Shown here piece after piece: positions 34,501-44,041 of a stretch of 64,000 nt of DNA (positions are counted from its first letter, which is position 1; the number at the start of each line of letters is the position of its first letter). The translations under genes and the position numbers were made by a program. Origin of the DNA: Notospermus geniculatus (taxonomy: Eukaryota > Nemertea > Pilidiophora > Heteronemertea > Lineidae); assembly GCA_002633025.1 (NCBI GenBank), contig NMRB01000269.1:283342-347341 (forward strand). Reading direction: 5' to 3'. Below the pieces are notes generated by a model, which saw only the letters and a list, made by a program, of their open reading frames with translations, was not told the origin of the DNA and did no database searches.

Positions 34501-35350
34501 TCAAATTACAACTCTGAGGAACATCGTATGAAATAACCATTTGGAATTGACAACATGTATTTGCTAAATTTGCATGGTGGAGGAGCAATGAAATCAATGA
34601 GAATTCAATCTTGAACACAAAGGTGACAAGCTCCTGAAAATTTTCTGAGAGTGAAGTTGTCTAAGAATCAGAATTTACCTTCTTTTGTTCTTGTAGTTGT
34701 AGAAACTTTAAGGCGGCTTCCTCTTCCTCAGGATTGAGCCTGTCCTCATCATTTTCTTTTCCTTGACCAGCTGTATCCTGCACAACTGGATCATTCAGGT
34801 GGCAAAGTTCATCCTTGGACTCCAAGTGGATCACATCAAGGGCAGTATTGACTGATACGGACTCCAAGTGGATCACATCAAGGGCAGTATTGACTGATAC
34901 GGGCTCGACAAAGTCATCACCCTGAGCAGAATGAATCATCACTTTGGCAGGGGATGACTGTGGTGAGCTGTCCTGGAAACCATCAGGCGGTGGGCGAAGT
35001 CCAGCATCAGGGTTACCTGATGTCTCCAAAGTGATCTCAGACCCCACAGCTTCACCACTGACCACTGATCCCCCATTGAGGTGACTGCCATCAGCTTCAT
35101 TAGGAAGGTAACTAAAGATCAACTGTTCAGATTCACTGGCATTTTCAGCAGCATTATTTTCACGGCTGGGCACTGCCACTGTAGCATCTCCATCAGTTTT
35201 ACCATCCTCTGGTTCAGCTTGAAAACCAGCCTCAATCAGAAGACTTTCATCCAGACCAATTCCTCCTTCAACACAAGGTGGCTTCCCAGACATCAACCCA
35301 ACACTTGCATGAGAGTCATTACTAGAAGGGTTTCTGTCGAGCTGATCCAT
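28543..35350 (-). CDS. ELMOD3: ELMO domain-containing protein 3-like
   Basis: Nine coding exons join in frame to 710 residues: 35350-34679, 34391-33936, 33818-33740, 33423-33355, 31533-31442, 30990-30744, 30518-30311, 29746-29619 and 28724-28543. ELMOD proteins are GTPase-activating proteins for ARF/ARL GTPases; ELMOD3 is linked to actin-rich structures. The best matches to vertebrate ELMOD3 are FGPPKL, LQTIYKKLTGSKFDC, WELVGFQGTDP and SINMTSIALQCL, placing the ELMO domain at roughly residues 470-650. The GAP-type motif reads DPSTDLRAAG: arginine is kept but the following glycine is alanine. The first about 375 residues are acidic, Ser/Thr-rich and not found in the roughly 380-residue human protein as I recall it. 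This part has a 14-residue tandem duplication (34817-34900) and a 10-residue one (KEITQLNSDA, near 33940-34000). Confidence 0.92.
28825..29080. mobile_element. MITE with TAAAGATAATGTATCACG ends, copy 1
   Basis: Left TTAAAGATAATGTATCACGG pairs with right CGTGATATATTATCTTTAA. The interior (GGCATGCCCCTCTAGAAATT, CATCCATGTTTACAAACATT) matches the copy at 35430-36116 in opposite orientation. It lies in the last ELMOD3 intron. Confidence 0.85.
29118..29366. mobile_element. Foldback element, second copy of the 17630 family
   Basis: AATAGACAAATCCCAAATT at the left pairs roughly with AATTCGAGAATCGTCTATT at the right. Internal words match 17630-17880 in the same order. It is in the last ELMOD3 intron, next to the MITE at 28825. 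Confidence 0.75.
29411..29511. mobile_element. Foldback element, CCTCCCATAGCAGGG family, copy 2
   Basis: TATCCTCCCATAGCAGGGCT pairs with CCCCTGCAGTGGGAGGAT, with TCGCTCCTCTTCAT partly paired to AAGGAGCGAGG. In the last ELMOD3 intron. Confidence 0.85.
30065..30253. mobile_element. GACGTCA-rich MITE, GGTTCTTCA family, copy 2
   Basis: Starts GCGGTTCTTAACTGACGTCA and ends GTGACGTCATGTGAAGAACC with CTC, flanked by TA on both sides. It contains ATGACTGCAAAGAATCAGCC and lies in an ELMOD3 intron. Confidence 0.88.
32548..32774. mobile_element. GACGTCA-rich MITE, GGTTCTTCA family, copy 3
   Basis: Starts GAGGCTCTTCATTGACGTCA and ends GACGTCAGATGGAGAACCTC, flanked by TA. It includes CACGTGACTGCAAAGAATCC and TTTTGACGTCACGATCTGTG. 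It lies in the large ELMOD3 intron (31534-33354). Confidence 0.9.
33070..33166. mobile_element. Foldback element, CCTCCCATAGCAGGG family, copy 3
   Basis: CATCCTCCCATAGCAGGGCT pairs with CCCCTGCTGTGGGAGGATG; the inner stem is CTCGCTCCTCTTCAT with ATGAAGAGGAGCGAG. This is the cleanest copy in the window. It is in an ELMOD3 intron. Confidence 0.92.
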
Positions 35351-35362
35351 GTTTCTAGAGGC

Positions 35363-35374
35363 TCATAACACCAT
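35363..35374 (-). promoter_or_regulatory. Short upstream ORF before ELMOD3 start
   Basis: An ATG 13 bases upstream of the chosen ELMOD3 start region encodes M-V-L then TGA, between a likely splice acceptor (TTCTTCTAG, near 35381) and the main ATG. If the acceptor is used in the mRNA, this minimal upstream ORF would be present and could lower translation. Confidence 0.5.
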
Positions 35375-35429
35375 CTGAACCTAGAAGAATAGAGAAATAG
35401 AACTGATAACCTGATACCTGGAGTACACT

Positions 35430-36116
35430 TAAAGATAATGTATCACGACTTCATTGTTTACATTCAATGTTCAAGGCTCAAAATAAGTGGTATCGCATAG
35501 CAATTTGCGACAGAAAAATCAGAAAGTGCGATATGGCCGAGGAGGTACATTTGCAAAATTGCTACACATCGTTTTCAAGTAGAGACAGCCGTGGCTGGCC
35601 AGCAGCGGCCGTCGAGGAGTCAGTCAGTACATAGTTCATCGGCAACTAACAACACCAACCAAACCTCGCTTTCATGATTCTTACACATGAGTCACAGTAT
35701 GTTCGCCATGCATGAGTGAGTGTTGTTGTGTGCGAGGTTGACTCAAAGCCATGCAAGATGGCTTCCGCTGTTGAACATGTTGGATGGACAAAAAAGTTGC
35801 TACACAAAGTACCAAAACTGCGAATCAAGTGGAACCCTTGATTGGCAATTTTGCTACACAAGTAAAAAAAGTTATTTTGAGCCTTGAAAGTTTGTATCAC
35901 GACTTCATTGTTTACATTCAATGTTTGTAAACATGGATGTTTACATTACGTTATTTTTGACTTCTGGGACATGGCAACCCACCAAATTCAATACTTTGGG
36001 TGTCAAAAGAATTTCTAGAGGGGCATGCCACTGAAGAAAGACTGGACACAAACCAACAAAATGTAAATAAACAATGATTTTCGTGGCCCACGAAAATACC
36101 CGTGATACATTATCTT
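35430..36116. mobile_element. MITE copy 2 with nested foldback insertion
   Basis: The outer element has ends TTAAAGATAATGTATCACG and CGTGATACATTATCTTA and matches 28825-29080 in reverse. It is interrupted at 35472-35886 by a second element with inverted ends CAAGGCTCAAAATAA and TTATTTTGAGCCTTG. A 32-base piece of the outer element, starting GTATCACGACTTCATTGTTT, is present on both sides of the insert (35440-35471 and 35894-35925). The structure occupies about half of the ELMOD3/MRPS18C intergenic space. Confidence 0.85.
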
Positions 36117-36838
36117 ATGGCCTGCCACCTCACCTAGGAGGCCTATCGGCGGTAACGGCAGGCCTATCTATACCGTAGCGTAGGCCAAGCCAGGCATGTT
36201 ACGTTTCAATGACAACACGAACAACTCAACTGAACGACTGCAAGAATTCCCAAATAGGCTACCGAGGCCTACCGTACCGTACCGTGGTGTAGGGCTAGTG
36301 AAATGCATATTTACCAATACCATCAATCGGTAGGCCTAGGCCTAATCTCATGGGTATTACACTTCAGCTAAGCACACATGGCGGCCTGCAGTAAGCCACA
36401 ATCCATGCACATTATGAGTAGTGCATCGCCTGCACTGACGTACATTTTTTTGACATTTTTTTGACAGTTCTAAGCAACCCAACAAAAAAGCATTGTCTGC
36501 ATGGTTGTTAGTGCGATTTCTTTCACATTTACGCATCTTGGACAATTTACCTATATGCACACACTTACTCAACCTAATTAAGGCACTAGGATTTGAATAA
36601 TTTTGAAGTTTTAATCCAGTGATCACTGCCATTTTGGATGGAATTCACGAAGCCACTAGCAGCAGTCCCGCACTGAAGAAAATTCATCAAACTCAAAAAC
36701 ACATCAAAGAAATAAACTGACTCATGCAACAAATACATTAAATCACATTTATGTTATTGTATATTTTATAAAATATTCAAAATGAGTAACCATTTAAATA
36801 TCAAGGAAAGTTTGACCAGTGAGCCCGTGATTGTAAAG
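36117..36838. other. ELMOD3/MRPS18C divergent intergenic region
   Basis: This should hold the promoter and 5' UTR of MRPS18C and perhaps the non-coding first exon of ELMOD3. I see no TATA box. TCCAAAATGGCAGTGATC near 36616-36640 (either strand) and GTAAAGATGGCAGCC at the MRPS18C start resemble YY1-type AAGATGGCGGC sites. A 91-codon minus frame at 36357-36632 has no recognised similarity. Confidence 0.4.
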
Positions 36839-38095
36839 ATGGCAGCCCCCATGAACAGGGTTTTGCGAAAATTCTCAAATTTTCCGCATTTTTGGGGGTC
36901 TAAAGCTCTTTTTGAGCGTGGTCTGTCAACTTTAGATGTTGCTGAAGTAGTCAGCATAATTCCAGTCCGAAATTGCAGGCCACCATTGCTAAAAAGAGCC
37001 CCAAATTCAAGCTTAATCCAGGCTGCTGTTGGTGAGTTTTTGTGTCCCGTTTTATTTTGTAGGGGGAGGTTTAGAAATCAAACGATAAACGTAAACGGTC
37101 TGCGCGCAATCAACTTCACGTTGTACCAAAGATATCAATATCACCTTTCAGTCTTTGCTTTTTCACCTCAGGGCAAAGGACATTTTCTTCTGCAAGTTCT
37201 GATGATTCCCAAGTTGCTGGTGCAAAGAATGAGCCTCGTGATGATGATGGTTTTTCTAGGGAAAGGTTGGAAACTTTGTTGAAGGAAGAGTCAAAACTTG
37301 TGGAAGATATGGCAAGTATAACATGGCTGGAATACAAAGTACCTCAAAGGACGTCATTCAAAGTTTATTAAAAGGTGTCCTGTAGTCTTGTACTCTCTTG
37401 TTATAATGTTATGATCTTGTTTTTCTTGATTTCAGCCTGACTGCAGTTTGTCAAATCCTTATGAGAAACCCTATAAGAAGTGTGTCATCTGCCAATACAA
37501 CATTGAGTTGGATTACAAAGTAAGGAGCCTATGTTCGGCCTATTTTGATATCAGTCTCAGCAAAACTTCTACATCAATACCCTAAGAATGAGGACCAGCC
37601 ATTTGTGAGGACATTCACTTGAAAATTGCTTGCGGCTTCACATGACCTGATTGTTTTGAGCTTGAAATGTTGTCTTCATTATTTTGCAGAATACTAAGTT
37701 ACTAAGTCAGTTTGTTTCACCATACACTGGTAGGATATTTGGCAGGCATATCACTGGGTTGTGTCGGCCTATGCAGCAGTGGATATCACATCTGATCAAA
37801 ACATCGAGAAGATTCGGTGAGTGTTGTGTCATGGTAACTGGAATCCAGCAACACTGGAAAGTTATGATGGCCATCATGATAGTCTACTTCACATCCTGGA
37901 GACTGTGTGGAAACTTCTGCAGCTCACTTTACAAGCGATAAAAAACTTCCATTGCAGTTCCTTTCCACAGCAGATTCTCATCAATATTTTTCTCTTACAG
38001 GGTATATGCCACTGATGTTCAAGGATGCCGAGTATCTAAAGGACCCAGTTCTGTTTGACCCGTTCAAGAGAGTGAAACACCATGAAAATTCATGA
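36839..38095 (+). CDS. MRPS18C: Mitochondrial small-subunit ribosomal protein bS18m (S18C)
   Basis: Exons 36839-37031, 37172-37311, 37436-37519, 37690-37816 and 38001-38095 join in frame to 212 residues. The protein is part of the mitochondrial ribosome small subunit. Family-defining stretches are NPYEKPYKKCVICQYNIELD, LLSQFVSPYTGRIFGRHITG and YMPLMFKDAEYLKDP. The N-terminal 60 or so residues are basic and hydroxylated, as expected of a mitochondrial targeting peptide. I chose the ATG at 36839 (AAGATGG context); an in-frame ATG at 36782 would add 19 residues. Intron 2 appears to use a GC donor (ATG|GCAAGT): the nearby GT donor would give an immediate TGA. AATAAA at 38293 is a plausible polyadenylation signal. 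It is divergent from ELMOD3. Confidence 0.95.
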
Positions 38096-38292
38096 CCTAT
38101 TGTTCATATCAGTTACTTCGCTTAATCAGGACCTTTGAATCTTCTTAACAACTTGAAATAAGGACATCTTCATCAGCCAAGTTGCATAAAATTCTAGTAG
38201 CAATGTCCCCTTCACATCTGAACAACTGTTGTAGTGACAACATTCTCTACTCTATGGGAACTTTGCTTCTGTGTGTGTATAATGAGTTTGTA

Positions 38293-38298
38293 AATAAA
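38293..38298 (+). terminator. Polyadenylation signal AATAAA for MRPS18C
   Basis: AATAAA about 200 bases after the MRPS18C stop, in the expected orientation and followed by a T/G-rich stretch. Confidence 0.6.
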
Positions 38299-39364
38299 GA
38301 TACTCTTGATGTAGTAGATAACCTCTTCCAATTACTGCTGTGAACATACCGGGTACTTCTTAGCTCTCATACAGTATGCGACACCGGTTAAGGGCAGAGC
38401 CGGGGCCCCTATTGATAAGCCTTCTTGGGATTGATTATTCCACTGATCGCCCATCGAAATAAGTGGAACTATCCATCTCTTGACATGAGCAAGCCCAATG
38501 GAGGATTTGTAAATAAGGCCCAGATAACATTACAATGGTTCTTGTTGAGTTGAATGTTGGGACTCTGTCACAGCGGAATGACGAACAAGATTGTCACAGC
38601 GGAATGACGAACAAGATTGTAACTCGAGATGTATAGGGACATGTTTTCACTGGACGGAGTTGACAAGCATTCAAATGAACAAGATTATCCAGGAAAGAAA
38701 GTTCGACTGGAGATATTTATGCAACAGTTTAGATTGTTTAATACTGAACAAGTTTTTAAAACATACATTCTTTCATAATGTAACTGCAGAGGAAGCGCTA
38801 TCAAACTCAACAGACATCAACCTTTCAGCAGGTGTGTAAACAGTGTCGCTCAACATTTGGACATAAAATGTGCTGATTATTTCACTTTCATCACACAATG
38901 ACGTACAAGACCAACCCCCTTTGGTTGGACATACAAGTCCAAACCCCAACACAAATGTTATCAGCTGGGGCCTGTTTCATAAAGTGACTTTCAGCTAATG
39001 GTACCTTTAACCAAATAGAAAATACATTGAAGTTAAAGGTACCATTAGCTTAAAGTCGCTTTATGAAACAGGCACCAGGTCTCTTCCATCTCTATAGCCC
39101 AAATCAACTGAAAGGAAAGGAAAATGAGGAACTTTTCAGTCCTATTCTTGTCTTCAAGTACTCAACGCTATACGTTACATATCTCTTCTACACGCAATGT
39201 CTGCAAGGCATTGTAAGCAAGACTGGCCGCAATTTCCGGTAGAATTACATTGATAAAATCTCTCAAGCGGTTCTTATCCAACACATTGGATCCAGCAGCC
39301 AGGTACATGTATGGATGAAACCATCTTCAATAACAAACAGTCTCTAAGATACGTGAATCTATCA
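38299..39364. other. Between convergent MRPS18C and LYAR
   Basis: No gene seen. It includes a short direct duplication of TTGTCACAGCGGAATGACGA (about 38565-38610) and the foldback at 38966-39076, and should contain the LYAR 3' UTR. Confidence 0.5.
38966..39076. mobile_element. Foldback element, GGCCTGTTTCATAAA ends
   Basis: GGGCCTGTTTCATAAAGTGA pairs with CGCTTTATGAAACAGGCACC; the inner arms are AGCTAATGGTACCTTTAAC and GTTAAAGGTACCATTAGCT. It is similar in design to 10326-10436. Confidence 0.88.
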
Positions 39365-41679
39365 TCAAGATTCTATCAACTTCACTCTTTCTTTCTGAAC
39401 CTTCAGTCCAATCGTGTGTCGAATCTTCTTATCAAACTTGGACCACAACTCTTCCTCGGTTTTTGTGTTTTTATCTCCGCAACAAGATAAATATTCATTT
39501 AGGACCTGAAACATGGGAAGAAAAGTGTTCAGAACAGATCTTCCTCCAACTCAAATGTATGCTTGGAGTTGACTTCATAGATGACTTGCACATAATGTGT
39601 GGGGTCTGATTCACAAATTCAGCACCTCACTTAACATGTTTAAGAAAATTTCAATTTCATCTTCAACTGATACTGACAGTTGGAATAAGAAGCACACCCA
39701 TCATGCAGATTCAGTGCCTCTCAAATACACATTACCTTTTTTCTTAACTTCTTTATCTTTAACTCATTATCATTCTTCCTTAATACTTCAAAAATGCACA
39801 ATTCCCAGCTGAATTTGGATTTCACCGGTGTCGCTGCTGATGTCTGTGAAGCGTTTAACTCTTCTGAAACTGGAAAGAAATGTGTTCGTTGAACATCAGC
39901 AACTACTGGCATAACCTCAAGGTGACGTTTCCCCAGAATGGATTTTAGCAAAATTATTACAAACAACCAAATTTGTAACACACCTTCCTGATTCTCATCT
40001 CGTTCTTCTTCTTGGCGATGTTTCTTCTTTTTCTTCTTCTTCACTGCTGTAACTTCTACAGTCTCTTCTTCATCATCTTCTTCATCTCGTTTTCTCTTTT
40101 TACTCTTCTTTGGTTGACTTTCCTCAGATTCCTGAGAGACAAATTTGAATACTCAGTTCACAGAGCTTCCAGGGTGACACTTGCTCCCACTGATGACCAC
40201 AAATTTAGCAGGAAGGTTAAAATGGCACCTTTAACAAGGCACTGAACACTGCCTTGACATATATCAATCATGACCATGTGATGGCACAGATTTTGCCCCA
40301 TGTCTGCAAGCATGCGATAGATTACCGGTACCTTATCTGTTTTATCCTTTTTCTCTTTTTTAGTCTGTTTCTTACTCCTCTCTTCTTTCTTCTCACGTTT
40401 ACTTTTCTTTCTCTCACTTTCATCTTGTGAAGTGGCATCAGTGGATTCTGCACTCGGCTGTGTATCACTACTTTTTCCATTCTCTTCTTTTTTTGGTGGT
40501 TGTGAACTGTCAGTACCACCTGGAGGCTTTAGTGCATTTGCAGACAATGCTTCCCAAACTTGGTCAACTAACCACTGTTCTCTAACACGTAAACTGTTCT
40601 TCACGAAGTTCTGCAAATTGAAGAATACAGCAGGGCTAGTACATGTACCTGACACACAGAATACAAGGCCTAATATTGGCACAACAGAGAGAAAAGTGGC
40701 TGCATCTTAGAACGTTTTTTTCGAGGCTGGTTGTGTAATGTCACATTATTGTTTCGTGACAAAACATACCTCAAACTTTGCTTTCTTCCTTGGAATGTTT
40801 GGATATTCTTTCAGTGTATCTAGGAGTCCTCGCACTCTGGGGTTGCCTTTTGTCTTATTGATGGCCTCCTGGACTTGCTGGAAAAGAATTACAATGTCAA
40901 TCAACTTGAAAAGCTAAACAAATTTCTCTGCTCACTCTCTCCCACTCGATTTTAGTTACCCCTCCCCCCCCCCACTGAGTCCGATCATTACCTGAATCCA
41001 CAGCTCCTGTTTCACCTCTCCCTTGTTTGCCCCAGGTTTTGGTTTATAATTCTTCCCTCCATACTTCTCATCTTCTGTCATACATTTAGTGTGTTGTTGA
41101 TAATCATCTCCCCTGAAAGCAAACATTCAGCCAAATAGACGACATCTCTAATATAATGACATTTCAAGCTCACAGCTTTGCCACATTGACACTTTGTACT
41201 GATCAGAAAGGATCAAGTGATGAGCTGAATTGTCTGCTCTTGAGTAACCAAGAAATTCCAAGTATAACGCCTCCAAGATTAGACTTTAGGGCCCTACTCC
41301 CTTCATATTATCACTGATATCAATCAGTGGTCTCCGCATGGCTTTTTGTAAAGGTGGACCACCCTACCTTGGGATTTTACCACCCTACCTTAGAAGTAGC
41401 CACCCTACTACCTTACAGTCCAATTTTGTAATGCTTTACACCTCCACCTTTGGTGACCACCCTATCTTAATTTGGAAAGTAATGGGAAAAGCTGGAATTT
41501 CAAGGGTACCACCCTACCTTAGGAAATCCTGTGGAGATCAATGTTGCAACTTACCAGAATTCTTTCCCACAGTCAACACAAGACAACACATTACACTGAC
41601 GACACTGTGTCTTATAGTGTTTCTCAACCTGCGCTTTTTTCATCGATTCACCACAGGCATTGCAAGCAAACACAACCAT
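39365..41679 (-). CDS. LYAR: LYAR, nucleolar zinc-finger growth regulator
   Basis: Seven exons join in frame to 351 residues: 41679-41555, 41112-40992, 40877-40770, 40610-40332, 40131-39984, 39869-39736 and 39505-39365. LYAR is a nucleolar protein involved in rRNA synthesis and processing. The N-terminus has the paired C2HC zinc fingers: C6, C9, H21, C26 and C34, C37, H49, C52, with FACNACGES and LSCVDCGKEFWGDDY. DEKYGGKNYKPK follows. The middle (about 170-280) is lysine/glutamate-rich with KKKKKKKH runs, typical of nucleolar localisation. The C-terminus (SKFSWE, IKKLRKKVLNEY, SKFDKKI) matches the conserved LYAR tail. Human LYAR is 379 residues as I recall, so the length is normal. It is divergent from CCDC12. 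Confidence 0.95.
41197..41240 (+). repeat. Fragment of the 14310 SINE-like repeat
   Basis: GATCAGAAAGGATCAAGTGATGAGCTGAATTG and following CTGCTCTTGAGT match the tail of 14310-14455 with several changes. It lies in LYAR intron 1. Confidence 0.5.
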
Positions 41680-41881
41680 CTTCAGGCTTCATAGGCTTAA
41701 CCTGAAAAGTATGACAAATAAATAGGTGTTAACGTAGTATGAAACTCATTGTCTTTGGTCTCTGGCCCCCCTATGTTTCGAATGGAGTAAATTTTTGGAA
41801 GGCCTCCGTTGACGAGGCGTCCTAATTGATCCGGCGTGCAATTTTAGTAATGCTTATAATTGACAAGTATAATTCGGAACG

Positions 41882-42088
41882 AGTTTAGAATCCCCGATCA
41901 GTGCCCCCAAAAAAGGTCATCGATTGACGGAATAAGCCGCATTGTACAATAGGATTTCCATTGTGCCATGGAGTAACGTCACTTTCGCGCAATCGATCGG
42001 GGATTCTAAACTTTAGCCTCATTTTTTCCTACTTCATTGACTTGTGAATGTGTCTCCTATTTATGTCAAATCGCGGCTTATTCCGTCA
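41882..42088. repeat. Interleaved inverted repeats between LYAR and CCDC12
   Basis: GTTTAGAATCCCCGATC (41882-41898) pairs with GATCGGGGATTCTAAAC (41995-42011). A second pair, TGACGGAATAAGCCGC (41925-41940) and GCGGCTTATTCCGTCA (42073-42088), starts inside the first and ends outside it, so the two stems are interleaved. This may be overlapping mobile elements or a regulatory structure. Confidence 0.85.
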
Positions 42089-42878
42089 CTCTATCGTTGG
42101 GAAACCTGGCACCCCGAAACAACTAGAGATGTTACACGGCGGGGGGGGGTACCTGCATGCATCCGACAATCGGATGTAGGCCTATACACACGTGACGTGT
42201 AAAGAGCAGGGCGAGAGTAGTCATGAAATTCACGACTTCGAATATTTGGGATATTCTACGTCGTGATTCAGCACTCCATGTTGTGTGGAGGAAATTCTCC
42301 CGTCTGAGAAGGGCGAAATGTTTTCACTGCTGGTGAAGCTCTGGAAGCAGGACAGCATTTAAAAAGTATCCTATCATGAAGTTTCAATGTTCTAGATGAC
42401 ACTCCTACCNACGACAGGCGAATGGTCGACGTCATGGGTTGTGAATGACGCAGTTTTTGTAACGTCAGAATGACGCACGACGGCTGATGACGTTCAACAA
42501 TCGCGAAGGCATGCGCACCTGCGTTTTAACCGAGTTGATGATCAGCGCCACCTTTTGTTTGCCGGTACCCCATTGATATGCAAATTTTCGTTTACACTAG
42601 TCCCCATAGGAGTTTGTATTGATGTATCCGGTCGTAGAATCATAACTCTGTTATGTTCGGAGACAGGAGTTTTCGGTCTAGGGCGAGAGGCACTTTAATT
42701 TCGGACACCAATGAAGAACAACCAACCTACCGAGAAAATGATGTTTTTTCCTTGCTTTTGTGAACCTCTGATGAGAAGAGGTTTTATCACACGACTTAGA
42801 ATAGAAATGATGGGCTCTGCAGTTATTATTCGGTCAAAATCCTCAAAACGGAAATAACAACAATCGACCATGTGCAGT

Positions 42879-42920
42879 CATTCTCCGCCGTGATGACGTC
42901 ATTTCAGCTGGCGGAGAATG
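42879..42920. promoter_or_regulatory. Palindrome with CRE site upstream of CCDC12
   Basis: CATTCTCCGCC at 42879-42889 is the exact inverted partner of GGCGGAGAATG at 42910-42920. Near the centre is TGACGTCA (42894-42901), the full CREB/ATF site. It ends 42 bases before the CCDC12 ATG, so it lies in the core promoter or 5' UTR. Confidence 0.75.
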
Positions 42921-42962
42921 AGCGCCGGGTAGGGAATCCCCGGGAAACCCCTTTTCGCCAAC

Positions 42963-43457
42963 ATGGCTTCCACCAGCGTTGGAAAACTGCAGGATGAAGC
43001 TTCGAAACGAAAAGAACGCCTCAAAGCAATGCGAGAGAGGCAAAGAAAGGATGAGGGAGACGATGATACCCCTCCAGACAAGAGGGCTTTACTTGATTCT
43101 GGGGAAGAACTCCCCAAACCGATTTTTAGAAGCTACAGACCTCATGATGAACGTCTGAAAGAACAAAGCATTGAAGTTGAAAAACCCAAACCAGTCGAAA
43201 TCAGTGACAAAGTTCAAAATCAGTTAGAGGCTGCTAAGCCAGAGCCTGTTGTAGAGGAGGTGGACCTTGTGAATCTAGCCCCTAGAAAATTAGATTGGGA
43301 TCTCAAACGTGATGTTGCAAAGAAGCTGGAAAAGTTAGATCGGAGGACGCAGCGAGCGATTGCAGAACTTATTCGTGACCGATTACAAATGGGCAAGGAG
43401 GACCTTGCCGGAGCAGTTAGTGCGGCACCTCAATCTGTGGAGGATGAGGATGACTGA
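42963..43457 (+). CDS. CCDC12: CCDC12, spliceosome-associated coiled-coil protein
   Basis: One uninterrupted frame of 164 residues. CCDC12 (related to fission yeast Cwf18) is a component of activated spliceosomes. The family signature is clear in the second half: QLEAAKPEPVVEEVDLVNLA, PRKLDWDLKRDVAKKLEKL and RRTQRAIAELIRDRL. The N-terminus KRKERLKAMRERQRK is a charged helix or short coiled coil. Length is nearly that of the human protein (166 as I recall). The ATG has a good context (AACATGG). The gene lacks introns although neighbours have several. Its frame is intact and it has its own promoter-like region and an AATAAA at 44036, so it is probably functional rather than a dead retrocopy. 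Confidence 0.95.
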   Translation: MASTSVGKLQDEASKRKERLKAMRERQRKDEGDDDTPPDKRALLDSGEELPKPIFRSYRPHDERLKEQSIEVEKPKPVEISDKVQNQLEAAKPEPVVEEVDLVNLAPRKLDWDLKRDVAKKLEKLDRRTQRAIAELIRDRLQMGKEDLAGAVSAAPQSVEDEDD

Positions 43458-44035
43458 GGGTTCATTGGAGTGTTCTTATGAGAGGAATGGACTCGGCAAA
43501 TCAGTGACTGATTGACATGGACCTCTGTCATGTCTGTGATAACCTGTAGCCTTCCAGTCGCAGACATATGTCATTGAACAGTTCTGTGTAGGTGATGATG
43601 GTGAGAACTCTGATAGGCATATACAACAGTTGCTGATGCTCACCAGATTGGATGACGAAATAGTTTTGGGAGGGCGGTGTTAACATTTGGGCGGTGTTAA
43701 CAATTGCTCACAAGGTAGAGACACATGGATCGAACAATGAACAGTTAGTACTTCAAATTTCTGGACTTTGTCTTTAAAGTGACGTGGACTAAGACCTTAA
43801 AGAATATTCTGGTGTATTCATTCTCTGCTGATGTGAATGGGTCCATCCAATTTGGACAGATATGATGCACAGACTAGATATCTCCAGTGGGACTGATGAA
43901 AACTGTGAAAAAAAGCTTTTGATTGTGTCTCCTCATCAAACTAAATTTCTAAGAGCTGAGACAACAACATGATAGGCCTACTGCATTCGAAGTGTTGAAA
44001 GGAATTGTGTCTTTTATATGTCTTTCAACATGTTG

Positions 44036-44041
44036 AATAAA
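44036..44041 (+). terminator. Polyadenylation signal for CCDC12
   Basis: AATAAA within TGTTGAATAAAAATG, about 580 bases after the CCDC12 stop. Confidence 0.6.
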
